A stretch of 64,000 nucleotides of DNA from Acholeplasma laidlawii (GTDB lineage: Bacteria; Bacillota_I; Bacilli_A; Acholeplasmatales; Acholeplasmataceae): positions 1-64,000 of the forward strand of contig NZ_JADNRS010000053.1 in assembly GCF_015709225.1 (NCBI RefSeq), read 5' to 3'. Of this stretch, positions 26,048-33,852 are shown in pieces (positions within the stretch are counted from its first letter, which is position 1; every line of letters starts with the position of its first letter). The notes below the pieces were generated by a model. That model was not told where the DNA came from. It did not search any database and worked only from the letters and a program-made list of their open reading frames with translations. The position numbers and the translations under genes are program-made.

Positions 26048-27533
26048 AACTTGAAAACTTTCTTTTTAAGTATTCAATGTAATATTTTGAATTAAAAGGC
26101 TCACCTGTTGCCATCAACATCAACTCTTTTGGTGACTTGCTTTGACCATATTGATGTATATGTTCTTTTAACCATGCATTAATTTTTTCAATTTTATTGT
26201 CAGAAATCGCATTTTCAACATTAAAATCTTTGTTCATTGCATAGTAAATTTGTGCTGCATACGCACTACCTAGCGCATAGGTTGGGAAATAACCAAATGA
26301 TCCTGCTGCCCAATGGATGTCTTGTAAAACACCATCTTTATCATCTTTAGGACGTACACCAACGTATTGTTGGTAAAGTCTCTTCCATCTTTTAGCAACA
26401 TCTTTTGCTTTGAGTTTACCGCTAATTAGTAATTTTTCTATTTCATAACGAACCATAATGTGAAGTGGATAGGTAAGTTCATCAGCTTCTGTTCGTACAA
26501 GTGATCTTTCAGCACGGTTAATATATTGATAGAACTCTAGTAGTGTTACATTCTTAAGTTCCTTATCAAATATTTCTTTTAAGTGATCAAAATGTGCTTC
26601 CCAAAATGCATAGGAACGACCAATCATATTTTCATACATTCTTGATTGAGATTCATGAATCCCCATAGAACTACCTGTTGCAAGATTTGTATCTTTTAAT
26701 TCCGGACTAATATTTTGTTCATAGATTCCATGTCCCATTTCGTGAATTGTTGAAAAGATAGCTGATTCAATGGAGTTTTCGATGTATCTTGTTGTAATTC
26801 TTACATCAAAACTTGAAAAATTTGATGTAAACGGATGTGCACTTGTTCGAAGTACACCATGTGTTAAATCAAATTTAAATACATCTGTTAAATACATGTT
26901 GAATTGTTTTTGTTTGTATAAAGGAAATAAATTTTTAGTTAATTTTCTAGATAAGGGCTTTTTACCACTGGTTGCAGTTAAGACAAATGGTACAAGTTCA
27001 TTTCTTAAATCTTCAAAAAATACATCATATTCCTTTGTTGTCATACCTTCTTCAAATAAATCAAGTAAGACATCATAACCTTTAAGTTCAGGAGTTTGTA
27101 GGTAACGTACAATTTTTCTTTGGTATGCAACTATTTTTTCTAGTACCGGTAAAAACATTTCAAAATCATCATTTTCTCTAGCTTTTGACCAAATAGAAGT
27201 AGATTTAGATAGTAATACTTGATAATCTATATATTCATCTTTCGGCATCTTCTTGATTAAACGATGTTCTTTTTCAACCTTTTTTATTTCTCTTTTTAGC
27301 AAATCATCAAGTTTATCAATATTTTCATATAAATAATCAATTGCTTTATTGTATTTTTTATCAGTTTCTAAAGCATAGATTTCATTACTTAAGACTTCAA
27401 TTTGTTCGGCTCTATAATCTACAGCGCCCGTGGGGTGATCCGTTTCTAAATCCCACTCTAAAACCCACATCGCATAGCCATATGCATTGAGGCGTTTACG
27501 CATGTTTTTGTAGGTATCTATATACGTTTGCAT
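26046..27533 (-). CDS. M32-family metallocarboxypeptidase
   Basis: 495 residues, all-helical M32 (Taq carboxypeptidase) family. Zinc motif HEMGHGIYEQ with the third ligand in HESQSRMYEN, plus family motifs DVRITTRY and GVLQDIHWAAGSFGYFPTYALG. It removes C-terminal residues from peptides in the cytoplasm. Monocistronic. An extended -10 and a cre-like dyad lie upstream, suggesting control by nutrient status. Confidence 0.93.
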   Translation of the reverse strand: MQTYIDTYKNMRKRLNAYGYAMWVLEWDLETDHPTGAVDYRAEQIEVLSNEIYALETDKKYNKAIDYLYENIDKLDDLLKREIKKVEKEHRLIKKMPKDEYIDYQVLLSKSTSIWSKARENDDFEMFLPVLEKIVAYQRKIVRYLQTPELKGYDVLLDLFEEGMTTKEYDVFFEDLRNELVPFVLTATSGKKPLSRKLTKNLFPLYKQKQFNMYLTDVFKFDLTHGVLRTSAHPFTSNFSSFDVRITTRYIENSIESAIFSTIHEMGHGIYEQNISPELKDTNLATGSSMGIHESQSRMYENMIGRSYAFWEAHFDHLKEIFDKELKNVTLLEFYQYINRAERSLVRTEADELTYPLHIMVRYEIEKLLISGKLKAKDVAKRWKRLYQQYVGVRPKDDKDGVLQDIHWAAGSFGYFPTYALGSAYAAQIYYAMNKDFNVENAISDNKIEKINAWLKEHIHQYGQSKSPKELMLMATGEPFNSKYYIEYLKRKFSS

Positions 27534-27565
27534 AGTGTACTCCTTTAGGTATTTAATTCTTTTCT

Positions 27566-27574
27566 ATTATAGCA
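27566..27574 (-). promoter_or_regulatory. Extended -10 promoter of the M32 carboxypeptidase gene
   Basis: TGC-TATAAT on the minus strand, 33 bp before the ATG; no consensus -35 is seen, as is usual for TGn promoters. Confidence 0.6.
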
Positions 27575-27617
27575 TTAATATGTTGTTATATCGTCTTTTT
27601 GTACATATATTCTACTA

Positions 27618-27641
27618 AAACGCTATAGAAAGCGTTTCCAA
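27618..27641. promoter_or_regulatory. cre-like dyad upstream of the M32 gene
   Basis: An inverted repeat AAACGC...GCGTTT with an 8-bp centre; its right half reads AGAAAGCGTTTCCA, which differs at about two positions from the CcpA catabolite-responsive element. It lies ~45 bp upstream of the carboxypeptidase -10 and ~45 bp past the zwf stop. Regulation by CcpA is inferred; no ccpA gene is in the window. Confidence 0.35.
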
Positions 27642-27653
27642 ATGGACAAATAT

Positions 27654-27680
27654 AAAACACTTATATTGAATAAGTGTTTT
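27654..27680 (-). terminator. Terminator after zwf
   Basis: Perfect 11-bp stem AAAACACTTAT / ATAAGTGTTTT with 5-nt loop, 6 bp past the zwf stop. On the minus strand the stem itself ends in TTTT followed by ATATTTG. Confidence 0.75.
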
Positions 27681-27686
27681 ATATTT

Positions 27687-29036
27687 TTATTTTTTATGAA
27701 TATGACTCATGATTTCTTTTTCATCTTCATAGACGATTACACAGTTCGTACACTTTTTGATTTGATCAATGAAATGCCAACTTGCATCAATTTCATCCCA
27801 TCTCGTAAATAGTGTCTTATGTCCGGTAACAATATCTAAAATGAGTTTTTCATAGGCTTCCGGAATATTCCCCTCAACGGATTCTGAGGTGTTAAAGGAT
27901 AGTGTAACTTCTTCTAAATTTTCTTTTAATCCAGGTTTTTTAGAGTTTATATTAAGTGCTACACCATCATTTGGTTGAATATGAATTGTTAGTTTATTTG
28001 GTAAAATATCTAAATGCCAGTTTTCTTGTTCATCGGTTGGGTAATAAAGTATTTCAATATAAGATTCTTTTTTAGCCAACTTCTTACCAGTTAATATTTC
28101 AAACGGAATACCTCTAAAACGTGGTGTATTCACATACGTTTTAAAGTAGACAAATGTTTCAGTATTCGAGTCACTTGGTATATTTTCTTCATCTAAATAG
28201 CCTTTGTATTGACCAAATACGACACTTTCTTGATCTATTTCAAGACTTCTTAATACTTTCACTTTTTCATCTTTGATGTAATCTGATTGATATTTTTTAG
28301 GTGCATCCATAGCAACTAAAGATAATATTTGTAGAAGGTGAGATTGAACCATATCTTTTAAGGCACCAGATGTATCATAATATCCAGCTCTTGATAAAAT
28401 ACCTTCTTCTTCTTTTACATGAATTTTAACTGACTGAATAGATTTAGAATCCCAAGTATCTTTTAATATTCTATTAGCAAACCTGACTGTCATTAGATTT
28501 TGAATCATCTCTTTACCTAAGTAATGATCAATTCTAAATATTTGAGATTCATCAAAGTAGTTCCATAGCATATCGTTAACTGCCATCGCCGAATCCAGAT
28601 CATGACCAAATGGTTTTTCAAACACTAAGACTTGGTTTGGATTTTTATATTCTATCAGTTTAGATTGAGATACGTTTTTAGAAACAGTTTTTAATATTTC
28701 CGGCCCTATAGCCATGTAATAAATTTCTTTAGTATCTGGTTTTAACATCGGTTCAATAAATTTTTGAAGGTTTACATAGTCTTGAGGTTCTGTAATTTGA
28801 ATTTCATAATACGTTAAAATCTTATTTAAAGTCACTATATCTAATTTCTTAGTTGTATGCTTTTGAATATATTCTAAATAAGCCTTTGTATCAAAATCAC
28901 GACGACCTAATGCTATGACTTGTACATTTTGTGTAATATTATTTGATTTATATAGTGAAGTAATTGCAGGCAATAACTTTCTTGCAGTTAAATCACCTGT
29001 AGAACCAAATATAACAATAATTAAATCTTTTTTCAT
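27687..29036 (-). CDS. zwf: Glucose-6-phosphate 1-dehydrogenase
   Basis: 449 residues. N-terminal NAD(P)-binding site IFGSTGDLTARKLLPA, active-site signature RIDHYLGKEMIQ with the catalytic His neighbourhood, and KDMVQSHLLQI in the C-terminal domain. It oxidises glucose-6-phosphate to 6-phosphogluconolactone, giving NADPH in the oxidative pentose phosphate pathway. Its start overlaps the gnd stop by 4 bp (ATGA). No 6-phosphogluconolactonase gene is nearby. It is slightly shorter than the ~490-residue norm. Confidence 0.95.
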   Translation of the reverse strand: MKKDLIIVIFGSTGDLTARKLLPAITSLYKSNNITQNVQVIALGRRDFDTKAYLEYIQKHTTKKLDIVTLNKILTYYEIQITEPQDYVNLQKFIEPMLKPDTKEIYYMAIGPEILKTVSKNVSQSKLIEYKNPNQVLVFEKPFGHDLDSAMAVNDMLWNYFDESQIFRIDHYLGKEMIQNLMTVRFANRILKDTWDSKSIQSVKIHVKEEEGILSRAGYYDTSGALKDMVQSHLLQILSLVAMDAPKKYQSDYIKDEKVKVLRSLEIDQESVVFGQYKGYLDEENIPSDSNTETFVYFKTYVNTPRFRGIPFEILTGKKLAKKESYIEILYYPTDEQENWHLDILPNKLTIHIQPNDGVALNINSKKPGLKENLEEVTLSFNTSESVEGNIPEAYEKLILDIVTGHKTLFTRWDEIDASWHFIDQIKKCTNCVIVYEDEKEIMSHIHKK

Positions 29037-29935
29037 TTTTTCTTCTTATATACTGCATGCCCACCAAATTCATTACGCATTGCAGCTACCACTTTCTCGC
29101 TAAATTTGTGCTCATCTCTTGATTTGTATCTTGTAAATAAGGATTGTGCAATGACTGGAATAGCTACTTCTAAATTAAGTGCTTCTTCAACCATCCATTT
29201 ACCTTCACCACTATCATCAATACGACCTTGTATTTCACTTAATTTAGCATCTTTACTAAATGCACTGCCAATATAACCTACAAGTGCAGATTCAATGATA
29301 GATCCACTATTCCATACTTGAGTTAGACGTTCATAATCCACATCAAAATTAGAGGCTTCAATTAATTCAAAACCTTCACCAATAGCTTGCATCATACCGT
29401 ATTCTATACCATTATGAACCATCTTAACAAAGTGACCACTACCTGGACCACCCATATAGCCATAACCGTCTTTAGCAGATACATCATGATATACCGGTTT
29501 TAAATATTCAAATACTTCTTTAGTTCCACCAACCATTAAACAAGCACCATGTCTAGCACCTTCAGTACCACCTGAGGTACCAACATCCACAAAATCGATG
29601 TCTAACTCTTTAAGTCTGTTATAACGTTCAATAGATTTATTAAAGTTAGAGTTTCCACCATCAATAATAATGTCTTTTTCATTTAAATAAGGAATCACTT
29701 GTTCAATGACTTGATCAACCAAGCCGTTTGGTATCATAAGCCAAACAACAAATCTTGCATGATCTTTTCTAACTAAAAAACTAGATAGTTCATCATGCGT
29801 TTCAATACCAGCCTTATTTAATTGTGCTCTAGCTTGATCGTTTAAATCAAACCCAATCACTTCATGTTTCTTATCTTTTAAGTTTAATGCCAAATTTGCA
29901 CCCATTTTTCCTAAACCAATTAAATGAATTCTCAT
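29033..29935 (-). CDS. gnd: 6-phosphogluconate dehydrogenase, decarboxylating (short type)
   Basis: 300 residues, the short GndA/YqeC-like class with one Rossmann domain (GLGKMGANLALNLKD) and one helical domain. Substrate motifs: VDVGTSGGTEGARHGACLM and HFVKMVHNGIEYGM with the catalytic Lys. It converts 6-phosphogluconate to ribulose-5-phosphate and CO2; short forms often use NAD. GGAG lies 6 bp before the ATG. It is the first gene of the gnd-zwf operon, an inverse order to the pathway. Confidence 0.93.
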   Translation of the reverse strand: MRIHLIGLGKMGANLALNLKDKKHEVIGFDLNDQARAQLNKAGIETHDELSSFLVRKDHARFVVWLMIPNGLVDQVIEQVIPYLNEKDIIIDGGNSNFNKSIERYNRLKELDIDFVDVGTSGGTEGARHGACLMVGGTKEVFEYLKPVYHDVSAKDGYGYMGGPGSGHFVKMVHNGIEYGMMQAIGEGFELIEASNFDVDYERLTQVWNSGSIIESALVGYIGSAFSKDAKLSEIQGRIDDSGEGKWMVEEALNLEVAIPVIAQSLFTRYKSRDEHKFSEKVVAAMRNEFGGHAVYKKKK

Positions 29936-30009
29936 ATTTGACTCCTTTTTATTTTTATTCTATATGCTATTTTAACACATGATGTATCTTTATATTTTAT
30001 ATAAACTCT

Positions 30010-31332
30010 TTATGACAGTAAAATGATTGCTGCAATGACGAAGTAACTTCCAAGTGCAAAAAAGTCATTGATTGTGGTAATTAGTGGACCACTTGCTGCT
30101 TTTTCATCCAGATTAAACTTGCGCAGTACCATCGGAGTAAGTACACCAAATAATGCAGATAAAACCATAGATATAAATATAGATAATGATACAACCAGTG
30201 CAACCAAGTTCATATCTGTATAGGTATTAGGTAGGATGTTTAAAAATGCATAGACAAATCCACCACCTAAAACACCTGAAATCAAACCATTTAAGAAGCC
30301 AATCCCAAGTTCAAATAAGACATCTTTTTTAAATAATTGGGGTTGATTCTGTAGTTTTAAAATGGATACTGCAATACTTTGTGTACCAATATTACCAGCC
30401 ATCCCAAGTATGAGTGGTTGGAATAGAATTAATGCAACATTCATTTCTAGAACATTACTAAATCCAGAAAGAGCACTTACTATCACTATATTTAGTAAAG
30501 CACATATCACTAGCCAAGGTAAGCGGTTCATAGAGCGCTTTAAAGCAGAATCAGTATCACTTACTGTATGCGCTTTAACTAAACTCGTAATGGTTTCTGT
30601 ATGTAATTCATCCATAATTGTTAAGGCATCATCTAATAAGATAATACCAATTTGTTTATGGTCATGATCTAGTACTGGAATGATTTCTATATCATAGTCT
30701 CTAATCTTTTTAATAGCAAGTTCAATTGGGTCATCTGAATATACAAAAGGATATTGATCATTGATGAGTTTTTCTAGACTTTGATTTGCTCTTGCAATAA
30801 TGAGTTCTTGTAGAGGAATTGCACCCTTATATAAATCATCTTGATCATGGAAAAATATAACATCAAGTTCATCTTTTTCGGTGACTTCTGTTGTCACATA
30901 ATGCGTTGCTTCTTTTACAGTGAATGTACTTGGTAGATTTACAAAGTGAGGAGATGATAAGGCACCTGATGAATCTACTTCATAAGTAAATAACTGCATA
31001 ATTTCATTCTTAGTTTTTTCTTGCAATAATGAGATGATAAATATCTGTTTTTGAACCTCATGTAAATCAATAAATGCTTTAATATCTTCAGTATCCAAAA
31101 ACTTTAACATGGATTGTTTCTGTTCTTTTGAGAGTTCTTCAAAAAACTCTATTTGTACCGCTTCATCTAGTAATACAAATACATGTTTAAACATCTTAAC
31201 ACCGAGCGCTTGGAAGATTTTCATACGGTGGTCTTCATGATCTTCAAATACTGTAGCAATATCAGAAGCATGATACTTTTGAAGCTGTACTTTTAACTTT
31301 TGTACAGATGCATTTAAGTCAATATTACGCAT
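30010..31332 (-). CDS. MgtE-family Mg2+ transporter, second copy
   Basis: 440 residues: N-terminal superhelical Mg-sensor domain (~1-130), CBS pair (~130-255) and a C-terminal five-helix channel domain. The channel motifs GMAGNIGTQSIAVSI and SGPLITTINDFFALGS are present, with the Asp matching the selectivity-filter Asp of Thermus MgtE. It overlaps the preceding mgtE copy by 8 bp. The N-terminal domain is diverged from its neighbour, so the pair may form heterodimers with different sensing properties. Confidence 0.9.
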   Translation of the reverse strand: MRNIDLNASVQKLKVQLQKYHASDIATVFEDHEDHRMKIFQALGVKMFKHVFVLLDEAVQIEFFEELSKEQKQSMLKFLDTEDIKAFIDLHEVQKQIFIISLLQEKTKNEIMQLFTYEVDSSGALSSPHFVNLPSTFTVKEATHYVTTEVTEKDELDVIFFHDQDDLYKGAIPLQELIIARANQSLEKLINDQYPFVYSDDPIELAIKKIRDYDIEIIPVLDHDHKQIGIILLDDALTIMDELHTETITSLVKAHTVSDTDSALKRSMNRLPWLVICALLNIVIVSALSGFSNVLEMNVALILFQPLILGMAGNIGTQSIAVSILKLQNQPQLFKKDVLFELGIGFLNGLISGVLGGGFVYAFLNILPNTYTDMNLVALVVSLSIFISMVLSALFGVLTPMVLRKFNLDEKAASGPLITTINDFFALGSYFVIAAIILLS

Positions 31333-32656
31333 GGATTATCCCTCCTAGTAGTAAAGTAGCTAAACCAAAATAAATGACTAGGCATAAAACATCAATAATT
31401 GTAGTAATAAAAGGACCAGATGAGGAAGCAGGGTCAAAGTTAAGTTTGCTTAGTATAAAAGGAACTAAAAACCCTATAATAGGTGCGAGTATGACAATAA
31501 TCCAAATAGTTAAACTTACAACAATACTTACTAATAAAGGGGAATCCACCTTCATTAAATCACTTAAAATGTAAGCTGCAATAAATGCTAAAATACCTAG
31601 TGCAAAACCAATAATCATTCCTGATAATGCTTCTTTTAGGCCATCTTTAATCGATACACCTTCTTTACTTGTTAGTCCAACTAGTGTAACAGCAAGTGTT
31701 TGGTGGGCAACATTACCACCAGAATCTAATAGTAGTGGTTGGAATAAAGCAAGTATCACGACACTTGTTAAAATCTCTTCGTAATTTGAAGTAATTAGTG
31801 CAAGTGGAATACTTAAAATCATCATAATAATTAACCAAGGTAATCTTCTAAGTGCACTATTAAATACATTGGTCTTAACATCTGTATCAGGAAGAAGTGA
31901 TAGTTTTTCAATATCTTCTACTGCTTCATCACGGTAGATATCAAGTAAGTCATCGGTTGTAATTGCTCCAATGATCTTTTGTTCATCATTTAATACGGCA
32001 ACATCATAAGCACCATAATACTTCATATGTTTGATGATGACATCTACATCATCAAATACATTGAGTACTGGTTCTTTTTTGAGAATATCTTGGGCAGTTA
32101 AAGGACTTTTCGATCTAACTAAAGTCTTTAATGAAATTTGACCTAAATATTTCGATTCATTATCTGTTACAAATATCGTTTTAACACTCTTTAAGTCCGC
32201 TGCGCTTTTAATGAGCTTTTTAGTAATATCTTTGACATCATTTGTACCTTCTACAAACAATATGTCATTATTCATATAAGCACCAGCTGTATATTCCTTA
32301 TATTGGATTAAGTTTATTACAGGATCACTGGCGTCTAGTTCGTTAATAAGTTCTAATCTCTCTGATTTACCAAACTCGTTAATAATATCAGCAGCATCAT
32401 CAGGCTCAAGATTTTGAACAACTAATACTTGTTCATCTAAACTCTGGGTTTGGAGTAGTTCTGCTGCATGTTCTGGTTCAAGGTATGACAAAACATCAGC
32501 AAACTGCTCTGTAGGTAGAATTTGCTTCAATCTTTCTTGATATTCAGGCTTTAGTTCTTTGAAGATTTCTACAATATCAAAACTGTGCATTTCTTCTAAT
32601 GCTTGAAGGATATCCTTATCAGAAGCATCATTTAAAAGCATATCTTTAATATCCAT
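31325..32656 (-). CDS. mgtE: Mg2+ transporter MgtE
   Basis: 443 residues from the chosen ATG at 32656, which is preceded by AAAGGGTGG; a GTG 90 bp further up would add 30 residues but has no better ribosome site. Domains: MgtE_N (DIKDMLLNDASDKDIL, AAELLQTQSLDEQ), CBS pair, five helices. Channel motifs: DSGGNVAHQTLAVTL and SGPFITTIIDVLCLV with the ion-selecting Asp. It imports Mg2+ under CBS-domain gating by cytosolic Mg2+. First gene of the mgtE pair; no M-box-like leader was recognised. Confidence 0.93.
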   Translation of the reverse strand: MDIKDMLLNDASDKDILQALEEMHSFDIVEIFKELKPEYQERLKQILPTEQFADVLSYLEPEHAAELLQTQSLDEQVLVVQNLEPDDAADIINEFGKSERLELINELDASDPVINLIQYKEYTAGAYMNNDILFVEGTNDVKDITKKLIKSAADLKSVKTIFVTDNESKYLGQISLKTLVRSKSPLTAQDILKKEPVLNVFDDVDVIIKHMKYYGAYDVAVLNDEQKIIGAITTDDLLDIYRDEAVEDIEKLSLLPDTDVKTNVFNSALRRLPWLIIMMILSIPLALITSNYEEILTSVVILALFQPLLLDSGGNVAHQTLAVTLVGLTSKEGVSIKDGLKEALSGMIIGFALGILAFIAAYILSDLMKVDSPLLVSIVVSLTIWIIVILAPIIGFLVPFILSKLNFDPASSSGPFITTIIDVLCLVIYFGLATLLLGGIIHA

Positions 32657-32904
32657 ATTTACACCACCCTTTAATTCTTCATCCGTTATTTTTATTACTA
32701 AAATTTGGTAAAGTCTTCTATTATTAATGATATCATTTTTAAGCACCTTTTGTCCATTATGCTGTCTGATGTTATTTTTTTATTGTTACATCTAGTTCGG
32801 TTCTTCTTTGTTATACAAAGGTTTAATAAATCGAGTGTAAATTTACATATTTTTTCGTCTTATCATGTTAAAATAAATATAACAATACTTGAGAGGAAAT
32901 TAAA

Positions 32905-33852
32905 ATGAATAAATCACAACAAAGTAGAATTTTTGTTGCCAGCGCATTGTTCATATTATTGATAGCTGCTTCGTTTATTTTTGGAGCAACTGTTTTTATT
33001 GTGGGCGCAGCGGCAATACTCACGTCTTTCGTGGTAGAAATACTTAGCTCAAAAGCTAGAAAAGAAACTTTTGATTGGACAAGTTTCTGGATTACACCAC
33101 TTGTTATTACACTACTTACAACACCAACGATCATTGATCAAGTTTGGATGGTAAGTATTGCAACAGCATTTGGGGTATTCTTTGCAAAATCCATATGGGG
33201 TGGGCAAGACAAGAACGTATTTAATCCGGCAATGGTTGGATTAATCTTCATTGCACTTGCATTTCCAATTTATGTTAATAATTTTCTAGAACCAGTATCT
33301 GGTTTGGCTTCTCCTCAGACTTTAGCTACAATCTTTAAAAATAGTCCAGGACAAATCATGACTACCTATTCCTTATGGGATGTCTTACTAGGAAACTATG
33401 CTGGAGCAATTGGTACTACATTTAAGTTAGGTATCATTATATTAGGTTTACTCATGATGATTATTAGAATTTCTGATTGGCGTATTCCACTAACCTTTGT
33501 AGGTACATATTTTGTATTATCTCTCATAAATGGTTTCACTAAAACTGGTGTTAATCCATTTATGTATGCAACCTACTCTATTTTAATGGGGCACTTGATG
33601 TTTGCTGTTATGTTTGTTTCTACAGACCCACAAACTGCACCATTATACAATAAAGGTAAATTCATCTATGGCATTGGATTAGGATTTATAACTTGGATTA
33701 TTCAAAATATTTGGGTTTTCAATCCACTTGCACCTAATACTGAAGGTATTATCTATTCCGTAACGTTCATGAATGCTGTTGTAGGCTTAATTGATGTATG
33801 GACTGTACCTAAAGTAAAAGATATTCCTAACCTCGAGGAGGTTGCTATATGA
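32905..33852 (+). CDS. nqrB: NqrB/RnfD-like membrane subunit
   Basis: 315 residues, ~8-10 helices, shorter than NqrB (~410) and close to RnfD. Family landmarks: KNVFNPAMVGLIFIAL, GNYAGAIGTTFKLG, SDWRIPLTFVGTYF, MFVSTDPQTAPLYNKGKFIYG and the C-terminal NAVVGLIDVW. The SGAT flavinylation motif of NqrB/RnfD is changed: the aligned stretch reads SPQT (Thr139), so covalent FMN here is doubtful. In Nqr this subunit forms the Na+ path and passes electrons to the acceptor. First gene of the five-gene operon, with GAGAGGAA before its ATG. Confidence 0.88.
   Translation: MNKSQQSRIFVASALFILLIAASFIFGATVFIVGAAAILTSFVVEILSSKARKETFDWTSFWITPLVITLLTTPTIIDQVWMVSIATAFGVFFAKSIWGGQDKNVFNPAMVGLIFIALAFPIYVNNFLEPVSGLASPQTLATIFKNSPGQIMTTYSLWDVLLGNYAGAIGTTFKLGIIILGLLMMIIRISDWRIPLTFVGTYFVLSLINGFTKTGVNPFMYATYSILMGHLMFAVMFVSTDPQTAPLYNKGKFIYGIGLGFITWIIQNIWVFNPLAPNTEGIIYSVTFMNAVVGLIDVWTVPKVKDIPNLEEVAI

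Noticed and set aside
32657-32746. Longer N-terminus for the first MgtE from a GTG at 32746
   Set aside because: The extra 30 residues lie outside the MgtE_N domain, and the ATG at 32656 has a better ribosome site.
32657-32904. Mg2+ riboswitch (M-box) before mgtE
   Set aside because: The ~250-bp gap shared with the Nqr operon shows no arrangement of conserved helices or terminator that I could assign to an M-box.
32868-33134. 88-codon open frame on the minus strand over the nqrB start
   Set aside because: Antisense shadow of a hydrophobic coding region with no own signals.
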